Source: Synergistaceae bacterium
GTDB lineage: Bacteria > Synergistota > Synergistia > Synergistales > Aminobacteriaceae
DNA length: 64,000 bases
Assembly: GCA_017439345.1 (NCBI GenBank)
Contig: JAFSJJ010000016.1
Coordinates: 62,001 to 126,000, forward strand
Reading direction: 5' to 3'
Position 1 is the stretch's first letter. Each line of letters begins with the position of its first letter. Shown here piece after piece: positions 9,110 through 18,397 of this stretch. The notes beneath the pieces were generated by a model that worked only from the letters and a program-made list of their open reading frames with translations, searched no databases and was not told the origin of the DNA. Position numbers and translations under genes: made by a program.

Positions 9110-9847
9110 ATGACAAGACAAGATTTTATTAATTTACTAAAGCGCAAGTTCTCACAGTTAATCATGATCATAATTCCTGCGTTCGCTATAATGCTGGTGA
9201 TTATGATTCTATTATGGCTCGCAAAGTTCTTTGTTCCTGAAGAGTGGCTCAACTCGATAACATATTATGCTCAGAATCCTTCTGAACTGCGAAAACTCGG
9301 TGAGGGCTCAGAGTGGCTGTTTATTCTAGTGCAGGTGCTTCAAGTCGTGATTGCTCCGATACCAGGACAGGCAGCGGCATTCGCAGGAGGGTTTATCTTC
9401 GGCTTCTGGAAGGGCTGGGGCTTGACTACACTCGGCCTTGTAATCGGAAGTTTAATAGCGATGATACTTGCAAGATTACTCGGAATAAGTTTAGTGCGCA
9501 AAATCGTCCCTGACTCGATAATTAAACGCTTCGACTCCGTAATATCTGACGGCGGTTATATGACGTTCTTTATGATATTTTTATTACCCGCATTGCCTGA
9601 TGATGCAGTGTGCTTCTTGGCCGGACTCACGAAATTAAAACTTTTACCGCTTTCAATCGTGTGTTTACTGGGAAGAGCTCCGGGGATGGCTGTACTTTCA
9701 CTGACGGGAGCAGGATTTGCCGACGGGTTTACGTTGAGCGTTCAGATTTTATTTGCAGTCATGATGATATTATCTGTCATTCTCTGGCTGTTCTGGGAGA
9801 TAATCGAAGCATGGGTTTATAAATTCCTGAAAATTGAGCGTACATAA
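9110..9847 (+). CDS. VTT/DedA-like (TVP38/TMEM64 family) membrane protein
   Basis: 245-residue inner-membrane protein of the VTT (SNARE-associated, DedA-like) group. The N-terminal helix lies at residues 17-40. The family core begins at PIPGQAAAFAGGFIFGF, with a Gly-rich re-entrant hairpin, and continues through FLLPALPDDAVCFLAGL and GRAPGMAVLSLTGAGF to a final helix near 210-235. Relatives are linked to lipid or undecaprenyl phosphate scrambling and membrane homeostasis; the substrate of this one is not known. It is preceded by a terminator and ends in a bidirectional terminator, so it is monocistronic. Confidence 0.88.
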   Translation: MTRQDFINLLKRKFSQLIMIIIPAFAIMLVIMILLWLAKFFVPEEWLNSITYYAQNPSELRKLGEGSEWLFILVQVLQVVIAPIPGQAAAFAGGFIFGFWKGWGLTTLGLVIGSLIAMILARLLGISLVRKIVPDSIIKRFDSVISDGGYMTFFMIFLLPALPDDAVCFLAGLTKLKLLPLSIVCLLGRAPGMAVLSLTGAGFADGFTLSVQILFAVMMILSVILWLFWEIIEAWVYKFLKIERT

Positions 9848-9850
9848 AAA

Positions 9851-9871
9851 ACGGGGCCTCGTCAACCCCGT
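9851..9871 (-). terminator. Bidirectional terminator between convergent genes
   Basis: ACGGGG (9851-9856) pairs with CCCCGT (9866-9871). On the minus strand the hairpin is followed by TTTTTT, so it serves the large surface-protein gene best. On the plus strand a weaker AAATTTTAT follows. Confidence 0.85.
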
Positions 9872-9876
9872 AAATT

Positions 9877-12592
9877 TTATCGTGATTTCTTTCTGAATAA
9901 GACTCCTCCGAGAATAATCAATCCCAAGAAGCTAAGACTGATATTACAGCTGCCGCCGCTTGAACTGGATATTGTTTTTACATCGCCCGACCCTTCCTGT
10001 TCTTGATTCGTCCAGTCATTTTGATCATGTATCTGAGCTGTTATGCATATAGGCTCTGAATTCTTGTGAGTCGTATCGCCTGCAACGTAGCACCATACGT
10101 AATAAGTTCCGATTTCGACAGCTTGGGGTATATCTGAAGTGTACTCCTTTGGTGATTCAGTTTCGCTGCCTAGACCGTACATGACTCTGACTCCGTGTTC
10201 ATATTGTCCGCCGTAAACAAGATCGTTTGATGTTCCTGTATAAGTATTATATGCATTTGCAATAGGAAGCACCGTAAATCTTGCTGGGGCTTTCTCATCA
10301 GCTTTGATTAATACCCAGTCCGAGTAAAATTCTCCGCTTTTGACTCTAGCTTTATAAAGTCCGGGCTTTGTGAATGAGACCATGCCGTCCTCGTTAAGAG
10401 TCATACCTTCAGGGTTGTTGCTGTCCGCTTCCCAAGAGTAAATAACGTATTTAATCTTGTCAGTCTTCTTGTCTAAGAACTGAACTTGCAATTTTCCTGC
10501 TCCTTCTATGTTCTCAGCGTCATAGCTCACCCCGCCGATATAGCTCCCTGTTATGTCAAAGAACGTGTCAGAGTCAGCGTACTCAGTCGGTGTAATCTTT
10601 TCTTCCGGTAAATCTTCGTCATCGCCTAAGACCTCAGCAACAATTTCTTTCCACTTGCTGTAATATGTTCCTTTGGGACTCTCAACGCGAACCTTATGAG
10701 TACCCGGTTGAGTGAATGAAACTGTGCCGTCATCCTCTATCTTTATGCCTTTCTTATTTCTTGATGCCCATACGTAATCAATTCCTGAGCGTGCATCTAT
10801 TTCTTTATCAGTCTTGTCGTACACGTAAACAGTCAAATAACCTTCTGCGTCCTGTTCAATCTTCTCCGGGACAGAATTTACGATACCGTTATAGTCGCCT
10901 TCGATCTCAAAAGTTACCTGCTGTTCGGGTAAATCCTCTTTTGACTCAGAATCATCAAGAACTGTAATTTTCACTGCTGCTGTACTTGATAAATCGCTGT
11001 TCTTGATATACTCGTTTGAATTTGAGTCTGTCGTAGACTTCGGATAGCTCTTCTCGTCAATCAAAAATTTCAGGTAACATTCACCCGGCCTCTTGGCTCT
11101 GCACATTGTCTCGTTTGAAACTGAGTCCTTCTCAATCACTACAGGTGCAGACGAAGCAGGAAGTTCTTTAGAGTTTGCGTCAACAACTGCCCAGCGTCCG
11201 TAAGGCTGAAAATCGTAGTATGCTCCGTTCTGAGAGTTATAGCCCTTAAGAGTCAATATTCTTGTTCTGAAATAATTTCCTACTGAGAGGGTCTTTTCTG
11301 TCTCATTGTTCTCTAATGCTATATATTTAAGAGGGTAGAGAGGCACGAACTTATCAATTCTGACTTGAATAGCGTTTTTGCTGTGATACTTTGTCGTCGC
11401 TCCAGTTGATGAAGCCGGAGTACATGCCGCGAGCTTTTGAATAGCATTTTTGAAATCACTGTCCTTGAGAATCTTTTGCCAGTCAATAGAGTCTTTATCG
11501 TAGTTCTTACTGCCCTGCTTGAATGCCCGGTAATTAATATCTGACATTGCGTTAGAATTTGACGCGCCGAATGAGTAAGACTTCTCGTTCCCTAAGGTAG
11601 CGTGGCAATCAATCTCAACTGTATATAAAAGCCCTATGGGACAATTATATTTTGCTGTTGTCGTTGTATCGGTCTCGTTCATCTTGATCATTCCCACAGT
11701 GTAAGGCGGGACTTCAACTGTAACGTCAGTGCCTCCTGTTATCGTAGTCTCGTCAGCAGTCTGCTTTGACCATCCGTCAGTGAATGACTGCGCGAATTCC
11801 GTTGATAATTCCGTTGAAAGCTCAGAGTTGACTCCTAATATCTCAACGCCGAACTTAGCTCCGAACTTGATACCTTCTGTAAAGCTATAACTTTCCGAGT
11901 GATCTATTGTAGTTGAGAAGCCGTGAGTCTCTGATTTCTCAAGTTTCTTTGAGGCCGTGAATGATTTAGCATCGCTGTTTCTCAATTCCGTATCGGGCTG
12001 AAGCTGGGTCTTTGGGGGAGCGTTATCTACAACAGTCGAGACATAATGTTTTGAATCATCGGGCATTAAGGCGACAACATTGAAGTTCTTGAAAGTTACA
12101 GTAAAATAAACGTAATGCAATTGTGTAGAAAGCCTGTATGTTGCGATTAAAGAGTTCGTGTTCTTGTTCCATTTTGCAGCACTGTACGACATAGAACTAT
12201 AAGGCTCTAGGATCTGCGTAGAACCTTTCAATAAGAATTCTTTTGCAGCTGAGATATACTTACTGCTGGGATTAACACTCAAACCGTCAATATAATTAAA
12301 ACCTCCCGAAGCCGCAGCCTCACCCACTGCCATTAGCATCCAGAGTTTTGCGAGTGAAAGACCTCCTAATGATGAGTGAGCCTTGTTGAATGCATCTTCA
12401 TAGAATTTTTCAGGGACATCGATATTAGACGAATTAACGTTGTAATATGTAACGCCGTCGATTACGTAAATATCCTGAATTGGGGGGGGGGGTACTTGCG
12501 GCATAAGCAACACTAACAAGCAACGCAGTAATTGCTGTTACGAGAAGCATTATAGCAGATTTCCTGTAACTGCTGAGTAAAAATTGTTTCAT
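9877..12592 (-). CDS. Phase-variable surface protein: aerolysin-like region, Ig-like repeats, Synerg-CTERM tail
   Basis: Large exported protein. Reading from the ATG at 12592 (GGAAG upstream) gives a textbook signal peptide, MKQFLLSSYRKSAIMLLV then TAITALLVSVAYA. The frame then enters a run of 11 C (12482-12492, minus strand) and is lost. The mature frame (open from 12519, about 880 aa) needs 10 C to join it. In the mature part, residues 185-300 alternate Ser/Thr strands (SESYSFTEGIKFGAKFG, VTVEVPPYTVGM), like the aerolysin/ETX-MTX2 pore-forming fold. Two similar Ig-like repeats follow at about 545-640 and 655-745. The end SSSSGGSCN, hydrophobic helix and RKKSR is a Synerg-CTERM-type sorting signal. 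As written the gene is off, or the tract was miscounted in sequencing. Confidence 0.85.
12482..12492 (-). repeat. Homopolymeric C11 tract inside a coding sequence (candidate phase-variation switch)
   Basis: Eleven G on the plus strand, read as 11 C in the gene. The tract sits exactly between the signal-peptide cleavage region and the mature protein. Loss of one base, or gain of two, restores a single frame. Such tracts slip during replication, and the position is typical of contingency loci in surface genes. Homopolymer miscounting by the sequencer is the main alternative. Confidence 0.8.
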
Positions 12593-12652
12593 GAAAAACA
12601 CTTCCATTGTTAAAAAATTATTTTACGGAGAATTATAACACTCATTAATTAA

Positions 12653-13759
12653 TTACAATATCGCAGCTAATAACCTTCCTGCACACTCTTTGACTTTGTG
12701 AATAACTGGTCTGTTCTGTCTGAGTTCCTGAGTCTCTTCCGTGCAGTTCGTCAGGTCATCAAGAAAAACTTTCTCAAGCTCATTAACGAGTCTTGTAGAG
12801 TAAATCAACGCTTGAACCTCGTAATTAATCTCGAAACTTAACGAGTCAAGATTAGCTGTTCCGACTGAGGCAACGTGAGAGTCTGCTATCATTGTCTTAG
12901 CGTGAATGAATCTGTCCTGATAAATAAATATGCGGATCCCGGATTTGATTAACGAGTCAATATAAGACTGGGCAGCCCATGAGACAAGCATATGATTTGA
13001 AGCAGACGGGATTATTATTCGGACATCAACACCCCTTAACGAGGCAGAGTGCAGAGCGTCAACGAATTTTTTATCAGGAACGAAATACGGAGTCGTTATC
13101 CAAATTCTTTTCTTAGCAGATGATATTATGCGTATATATTCGTCAGCTATTGCCCTGAAGTCTTCACCCCTGCCGCTTGATATTATTTTTACAGGAACAC
13201 AGCCCGCAGAGTCTTTAATATCCGGCATGTTTATAACTTCCTGAGCGTAACATGTTCTTTTCCTGCTGAAATTTTTATCCCACATTCTGAAAAATATTTT
13301 ATCGAGTTCGTTTACTGAATCACCGCAGATTTTTATGTGAGTGTCGCGCCACTGCCTTAAATATATATCTCCGATGTTGAAGCCCCCTAGAAAGCCCGTT
13401 TTGTTGTCGACCGTTATAATTTTTCTGTGATCTCTGTGAATTATGCTTGATAAGTTGCGAAGAGATAACGGCATGAAATATTTGAACTCGATACCGGAAG
13501 ATTTTATCTCGCGTATAAATTTTCTCGTGAGCCTCCAGCTTCCTGCAGCGTCGATTATCATTCTGACTTTGACTCCCTGTGAGGCTCTCTGTATCAAAAT
13601 ATCTTTAATAGTGTTTCCTGTCTCATCGTCATGAAAAGAAAAGTATTCAAGATTAATGCAGCGTTCGGCGTGTGTAAGTGCGTCTTTGAGAGCTGCAAAA
13701 GTTTCCGTGCCGTTCAGCAGGAGTCTTATATTGTTATTGAGCGTAATATTTTTAAGCAT
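12653..13759 (-). CDS. Phospholipase D-family protein, cardiolipin synthase-like
   Basis: 368 residues from the ATG at 13759; an alternative GTG at 13783 lies inside a mobile-element end and is less likely. It has the two HKD motifs of the PLD superfamily: HRKIITVD with GFLGGFNIGD following, and HAKTMIAD with SVGTANLD following. The spacing and flanking sequence match bacterial cardiolipin synthases, which join two phosphatidylglycerols. It lacks the N-terminal membrane helices of ClsA, so it is closer to the ClsB-like short forms. The exact lipid substrate is uncertain. The gene appears monocistronic. Its promoter region was probably altered by the element remnant immediately upstream. Confidence 0.82.
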   Translation of the reverse strand: MLKNITLNNNIRLLLNGTETFAALKDALTHAERCINLEYFSFHDDETGNTIKDILIQRASQGVKVRMIIDAAGSWRLTRKFIREIKSSGIEFKYFMPLSLRNLSSIIHRDHRKIITVDNKTGFLGGFNIGDIYLRQWRDTHIKICGDSVNELDKIFFRMWDKNFSRKRTCYAQEVINMPDIKDSAGCVPVKIISSGRGEDFRAIADEYIRIISSAKKRIWITTPYFVPDKKFVDALHSASLRGVDVRIIIPSASNHMLVSWAAQSYIDSLIKSGIRIFIYQDRFIHAKTMIADSHVASVGTANLDSLSFEINYEVQALIYSTRLVNELEKVFLDDLTNCTEETQELRQNRPVIHKVKECAGRLLAAIL

Positions 13760-13770
13760 TGTGTAATTAT

Positions 13771-13990
13771 GTAAACAACTCACGACTAAAACCGCGAGCT
13801 TTCAGTGAAGTCTAGCTGTTATACTCTTATTCACTGGGGCTCGTTTACTAGCCTCTACCCGGTAAAGGTTTATACACCTTATCCGTTTACATGTTTTATG
13901 TTATACGGCAATTTTTATGCATACATCGCAAAGGCTACATGCCAGCCTGGAACAGCTCTAAGACTGCTGGTTATTTTATCCGTTTTTACA
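13771..13990 (-). mobile_element. Relic of an IS200/IS605-type right end with decayed tnpB 3' tail
   Basis: On the minus strand the segment ends in the hairpin CTCGCGG-TTTTAG-TCGTGAG followed by TTGTTTAC, the form I associate with IS200/IS605 right ends. Just before it, CGAGC and CAGTGAA pair with TTCACTG and GCTCG in a nested stem, as in omega-RNA scaffolds. Further upstream (about 13925-13990) a stop-ridden stretch weakly resembles a TnpB C-terminus. No transposase gene and no left end remain, so this is a fragment. The assignment rests on remembered element ends, not on a search. Confidence 0.5.
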
Positions 13991-14132
13991 GAACGCCTAA
14001 CTGTTGAAAGAATTATACAAAGTAAAACTAAATAGCGCAATTCTTTTCACGATTTAAATCGCGATTGTTCTTGCAAAATGTCATGAGAAAATCTAAAATT
14101 GTCTGGATATTTTGAAAGTTTAATTTTGTAAC

Positions 14133-15335
14133 ATGAAAGGATTTGAAATTTTTACCATGCCAAAACTCAGCGACAGAGTAGGCACCTTCACAGACTCAGT
14201 TATCCGCCGAATGACCAGAATCAGCAATAAATACGGAGCTATTAACTTATCGCAGGGCTTTCCGGACTGGGATCCCCCGAAAGAAATGCTTGACTCCCTT
14301 GCCAAGACAGCATACACAGGGCCTCACCAGTACGCTATAACGTTCGGAGCTAAGAATTTCCGTGAAGCTATATGCGCCAAACAGAGCAAGGCAATCGGAC
14401 GCGAGATTGATCCCGAGACTGAAATAGTAATTACGTGCGGTTCAACCGAAGCAATGATGGCCGCTATGATGACTATATGCAACCCGGGCGACAAAGTTAT
14501 GGTATTCTCGCCGTTCTACGAGAATTATGGAGCTGACTCTATTCTTTCAGGAGCTTCACCGATTTATATTCCCCTAGTGCCTCCGACTTATGATTATGAT
14601 ATTAATCTCATCGAACAGGGCTTCAAGGACGGAGCAAAGGCTATTGTCATCTGCAACCCTTCGAATCCATGCGGGAAAGTCTTCACCGAGAAAGAATTAA
14701 CGGAGATCGGCGCACTTGCAGTCAAGTACGATGCTTTTATCGTTACAGATGAAGTGTATGAGCATATAGTCTTTGACCCGTATAAACACGTCTACGCTTC
14801 AGGTTTACCCGGATTATTCGATCATGTCATTACGTGCAATTCACTCTCTAAGACCTACTCAATTACAGGCTGGAGACTAGGCTACTTAATCGGCCCTGCT
14901 GATGTCGTCGACGGAGCGCGCAAAGTTCATGACTTCTTGACCGTCGGAGCAGCTGCACCCCTTCAGGAAGCGTCAGTTCAAGCGTTAATGCTGCCACCTG
15001 AATATTATGATGACTTAAAGGCCAAGTACACCCAGAAGCGCAACAGATTTCTTGAAGGTCTTGACGAAGCAGGATTGAAGCATAATGTGCCTCAGGGTTC
15101 ATATTTCGTCATGGTAGATATAAGCAATTTCTTAGAGCTTCCACAGTTCAAAGGCTGGACTGATTTAGAATTCTGCGAGTGGGTCATCAAGAACATCGGA
15201 GTCGCTGCTGTACCCGGTTCAAGTTTCTTCAGAGAGCCGATAAATAATTTAATCAGATTCCATTTTGCGCGTTCTAGTGAAGTCCTTGAAGAGGCAATTA
15301 GAAGACTCAAGAAGATGAGCGATTTATTGAAGTAA
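14133..15335 (+). CDS. PLP-dependent aminotransferase, class I/II
   Basis: Fold-type I aminotransferase. Motifs: AINLSQGFPDWDPP near the N-terminus, the nucleotide-like loop TCGSTEAMMAA, NPSNPCGKVF, DEVYEHIVFD, the PLP lysine in NSLSKTYSITGWRLGY, and the C-terminal Arg in LIRFHFAR. This pattern fits the aspartate/methionine/kynurenine aminotransferase branch; the amino donor cannot be fixed from sequence. Two ATG starts are possible, 14133 (400 aa) and 14157 (392 aa, MPKLSDRVGTF). Neither has a strong ribosome site, and AAAGGA at 14136 mildly favours the second. mnmA follows after 11 bases, so the two are probably cotranscribed. Confidence 0.9.
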   Translation: MKGFEIFTMPKLSDRVGTFTDSVIRRMTRISNKYGAINLSQGFPDWDPPKEMLDSLAKTAYTGPHQYAITFGAKNFREAICAKQSKAIGREIDPETEIVITCGSTEAMMAAMMTICNPGDKVMVFSPFYENYGADSILSGASPIYIPLVPPTYDYDINLIEQGFKDGAKAIVICNPSNPCGKVFTEKELTEIGALAVKYDAFIVTDEVYEHIVFDPYKHVYASGLPGLFDHVITCNSLSKTYSITGWRLGYLIGPADVVDGARKVHDFLTVGAAAPLQEASVQALMLPPEYYDDLKAKYTQKRNRFLEGLDEAGLKHNVPQGSYFVMVDISNFLELPQFKGWTDLEFCEWVIKNIGVAAVPGSSFFREPINNLIRFHFARSSEVLEEAIRRLKKMSDLLK

Positions 15336-15346
15336 GTAAATAATTC

Positions 15347-16429
15347 ATGAGCATTCTTGTTGCTATGAGCGGAGGCGTTGACTCGAGCGTCTCTGCTTAT
15401 TTAATGCGTGAAAAATATAAAACCTGCAGGGGAGCTACTATGCTTTTATTCCTGAATGAAAGTTTGGGAATTTCTTCGCGTCATCCATGCTGTTCACGTG
15501 AAAATATTATTGATGCAAAGGCTATATGCGATATTCTGGGAATTGAACACGAAGTAATTAATTACATGCCGGACTTTGAAGAACGCGTGATTAAAAAATT
15601 CGTCAGAGTCTACGAAGAAGGAGGCACCCCTAATCCCTGCGTTGACTGCAATAAATTCATGAAATTCGAGGCGTTGTTAAATCATGCCCGGAGTTCAGGA
15701 CTTGAGAGAATTGCGACCGGACACTATGCAAGAATAGAGCGCGAGTCATCAGGACGTTATTTATTGCGAAAGGCTAAAGATTTATCAAGAGATCAAAGTT
15801 ATGTGCTTTACATGTTGAGTCAAAGTCAGCTTGCAAATATTGATTTCCCGTTAGGCAGCATGACTAAACCTGAAGTCAGAGAGCTTGCAGAAGAATTAAA
15901 ATTTACGAACGCAAGAAAACATGACTCTCAAGATATATGCTTTATCCCTGACGGCGATTATGCGGGATTCATCGAGTCTTACACAGGCAAAAAATATTTA
16001 CCGGGCAGCTTTATTGACTCACAGGGCAGAGTCATAGGCAATCACAGGGGGATAATTCACTATACTACAGGTCAGAGAAGGGGGCTAGGAGTTGCAGCAG
16101 GCTCAAGGCTCTATGTGTCTAGCATGAATATTAACGATAACACCATAACTCTTGTTCCTGAGAGCGAGTCTTTATTAGCTCGCGGAGTCATTGCAAGCGA
16201 CATAAATATTATCTCAGGAGAAAAGATTCATAATCTCAATGCCAGAGTCAAGACACGTTACAGACAGCGCGAAATACCTGCAATTATCAATCAGTCAGAC
16301 AATAACGAGCTAATAATAGAGTTCAGGAAGAAGCAAAAGACTCCGGCAATAGGGCAGGCTGTAGTTATTTATGATGATGGTGATTCAGTCATAGGAGGCG
16401 GAACTATCACACAAATTATTTACTCGTAA
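15347..16429 (+). CDS. mnmA: tRNA-specific 2-thiouridylase MnmA
   Basis: Catalyses ATP-dependent 2-thiolation of wobble U34 in tRNA for Lys, Glu and Gln, receiving sulfur from a persulfide relay. The 360 residues carry the PP-loop SGGVDSSVSAYL, NPCVDCNKFMKF with the first catalytic Cys, ATGHYARI, KDLSRDQSYVLYML, and DSQDICFIPDGDY with the second Cys, followed by TGQRRGLG and a C-terminal beta-barrel. The length is normal for the family. The ATG at 15347 follows the aminotransferase stop closely. The last ten bases overlap the convergent glycosyltransferase gene. Confidence 0.96.
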   Translation: MSILVAMSGGVDSSVSAYLMREKYKTCRGATMLLFLNESLGISSRHPCCSRENIIDAKAICDILGIEHEVINYMPDFEERVIKKFVRVYEEGGTPNPCVDCNKFMKFEALLNHARSSGLERIATGHYARIERESSGRYLLRKAKDLSRDQSYVLYMLSQSQLANIDFPLGSMTKPEVRELAEELKFTNARKHDSQDICFIPDGDYAGFIESYTGKKYLPGSFIDSQGRVIGNHRGIIHYTTGQRRGLGVAAGSRLYVSSMNINDNTITLVPESESLLARGVIASDINIISGEKIHNLNARVKTRYRQREIPAIINQSDNNELIIEFRKKQKTPAIGQAVVIYDDGDSVIGGGTITQIIYS

Positions 16430-17391
16430 AGAGTCTTGAGATGCTTTGCGAACATGTAATCATAAATATTTGCGAATTCTTTAGCACGTTCATAATTATC
16501 AAGCACTGCAGGGAGTCTTCTCTCGTACTCTTCAGGTGTGCATTGAGTCAAAACTTTTTCGAGATTATGATTAATATCATCAAGTGAAAGAGTAATAATG
16601 CCGTCCGGGTTAAAGAACTCGTGAATTCTCGAAGCTCCCAAGTATACTGGTATAGTTTGCGAGATAAAGCAGTTAAAGATTTTCTCAGTGAAGTAATACG
16701 CGCTCAGATAATTTTCTATCACTATTGAATATCTATAACGCTTGAAGGGCAGCTCGATAGGTACATAGACTCCGTCTCCGCCTTTGAAATTTCCGAATGT
16801 GTCAGCAAGTTTATTTCTCAGGCAGTATCTTGCTGTCTCCTGTCTAATAACGTGCAGTCTTGCAGAGTGCTTGTTTGATGCAAGTATCGAAATATTTTTG
16901 TCTTTATATTTATAATTATCCGGTGAAATTTCGCCGTAATTAAAGCCTGCCCCGAACGGTACAAGTTTAGAGTTTGCGATTTTGTCAAGAATTTCTTCGT
17001 CAAACGTAAAGACATAATTAAATTCATTCTCGAAATATTTTCTCTCTCGCAAATATTTTCTGTAACATGCATTGCTGACTGCCTTGGACTCGTTAAGTAT
17101 TGCGAATCTCTTATCAGGTCTTCCGATTAGATTAAACGCTTCATAGTGGGTGTAAAAGTGAGTCTTGAGAGCGTAATTATATCTGTCCCAGAGAATATAA
17201 CGGGGGTTAGTCCTGTAATAAGGGCCGTGAGCAAATTCTCTGTCTGAGATAAAGAATACGTGCAATCGTTTGCCGTATGCATTGTAGATTTCGGGAAGTT
17301 CTGAAGTTATTATGCCGACCTTGCGCGAATAGTACGGAGTCCAGAATAAATATTTTCGTGTAAAACTTTCGATTTTGCCGAGCAATGACAT
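16420..17391 (-). CDS. Glycosyltransferase family 10 (fucosyltransferase-like)
   Basis: 323-residue protein whose C-terminal half holds the GT10 signature: YRYSIVIENYLSAYYFTEKI, FNCFISQTIPVYLGA and the IHEFFNPDGII region. The family transfers fucose from GDP-fucose to glycans, for example in O-antigen mimicry of host Lewis structures. The donor here is inferred from family membership only. No signal peptide or membrane helix is present, so it acts in the cytosol or on the inner face of the membrane. No other glycan genes lie nearby. It ends tail to tail with mnmA and lies downstream of the ldh terminator, so it should have its own promoter. Confidence 0.85.
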   Translation of the reverse strand: MSLLGKIESFTRKYLFWTPYYSRKVGIITSELPEIYNAYGKRLHVFFISDREFAHGPYYRTNPRYILWDRYNYALKTHFYTHYEAFNLIGRPDKRFAILNESKAVSNACYRKYLRERKYFENEFNYVFTFDEEILDKIANSKLVPFGAGFNYGEISPDNYKYKDKNISILASNKHSARLHVIRQETARYCLRNKLADTFGNFKGGDGVYVPIELPFKRYRYSIVIENYLSAYYFTEKIFNCFISQTIPVYLGASRIHEFFNPDGIITLSLDDINHNLEKVLTQCTPEEYERRLPAVLDNYERAKEFANIYDYMFAKHLKTLYE

Positions 17392-17405
17392 GATATAAAA
17401 TAAAA

Positions 17406-17436
17406 CCGTGAAGGACTCGAATTCAAGCTCTCACGG
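17406..17436 (-). terminator. Terminator after ldh
   Basis: CCGTGA (17406-17411) pairs with TCACGG (17431-17436), with an inner GAGCTTGAATTCGAGTC partial palindrome. TTTTATTTTAT follows on the minus strand. Confidence 0.85.
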
Positions 17437-17447
17437 TAATAAATTTT

Positions 17448-18395
17448 TCACAACGCTTCATTAATAACTTTCTTGATGACTTCAGCACTTTGAAGCAGCT
17501 TTTTATGTTCATCTGCACTGAGTCTTATAGGCACTAAATCTTCGACTCCGTCCTTGCCGATTATCGCGGGCATACTCAAAGCAACGTCATTAATGCCATA
17601 AAGTCCGTTCACAATGCTTGAGACCGGTAAAACTGATTTCTCATCCCTGATAATTGCTTCACAGATTCGCTTCACTGCCATAGCTATCCCGTAATAAGTA
17701 GCGTGCTTGCGTTTGATTATTTCATATGCGCTGTTTCTGACTCCGTCTTCAATTGCGAGTCTTGACTCTTCGTGTGTGAAATGTCCCCTCATCTCGCAAA
17801 AGTCATGCAACGGGACTCCTGATACATTCGCGCTGCTCCAGGCTGCAAATTCGCTGTCTCCGTGTTCGCCGATAATGAATGCATGAATGCTTCTGCTGTC
17901 GACTCCTAAGTGTTCACCGAGCAAATATTTTAATCTTGCAGTATCTAAGACAGTTCCGGAACCTATGACTCTATTAACTGGTAAAGAACTATACTTGACT
18001 GCCGCATAAGTCAACACATCAACGGGATTAGCTACGATTAACATTATGCCTTTGCATTCACGTTTTGCAAATTCGGGCATGATTGACTTGAATATAGCAG
18101 CATTCTTCTTTACGAGATCTAATCTCGTCTCGCCCGGCTTCTGGTTAGCTCCTGCAGTTACTATAATTATTGCAGCGTCCGAAGCATCGTCGTAATTTCC
18201 TGCGTAAATCTGAACCGGCTTTGCTAAAGGCATTCCGTGAGCAATATCAAGGGCTTCACCTTCAGCACGGTCTTTATCAACGTCAATCAAGACCATCTCA
18301 GAGAACAAACCGCTCTGCATTAAGGCAAAAGCTGTTGCACTCCCTACAAATCCGCAGCCTACTACAGCAACTTTACGAATATTAATATTATTCAC
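17448..18395 (-). CDS. ldh: L-lactate dehydrogenase
   Basis: 315-residue NAD-dependent dehydrogenase that interconverts pyruvate and L-lactate. The Rossmann motif is VAVVGCGFVGSATAFAL, followed by ID at the end of beta-2. The substrate loop reads GANQKPGETRLDL; Gln in the loop favours lactate over malate dehydrogenase, which has Arg there. VANPVDVLTY, the catalytic IGEHGDSEFAAWS and the AYEIIKRKHATYYGI segment are intact. The gene lies 2 bases after pepA in the order rpmB-pepA-ldh, so these three may be one transcript ending at the hairpin at 17406-17436. In a fermentative anaerobe it would regenerate NAD. Confidence 0.95.
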   Translation of the reverse strand: MNNINIRKVAVVGCGFVGSATAFALMQSGLFSEMVLIDVDKDRAEGEALDIAHGMPLAKPVQIYAGNYDDASDAAIIIVTAGANQKPGETRLDLVKKNAAIFKSIMPEFAKRECKGIMLIVANPVDVLTYAAVKYSSLPVNRVIGSGTVLDTARLKYLLGEHLGVDSRSIHAFIIGEHGDSEFAAWSSANVSGVPLHDFCEMRGHFTHEESRLAIEDGVRNSAYEIIKRKHATYYGIAMAVKRICEAIIRDEKSVLPVSSIVNGLYGINDVALSMPAIIGKDGVEDLVPIRLSADEHKKLLQSAEVIKKVINEAL

Positions 18396-18397
18396 TC

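Noticed and set aside
12504..12519. Start of the surface protein at the ATG or TTG near 12504-12519
   Set aside because: These starts lie inside the signal-peptide coding region in a shifted frame and would give a protein without an export signal. The frame break at the C tract explains them better.
13805..14035. 76-codon open frame on the plus strand
   Set aside because: It lies opposite the decayed mobile-element end, has no ribosome site and gives an unlikely protein. It is best explained as a chance frame.
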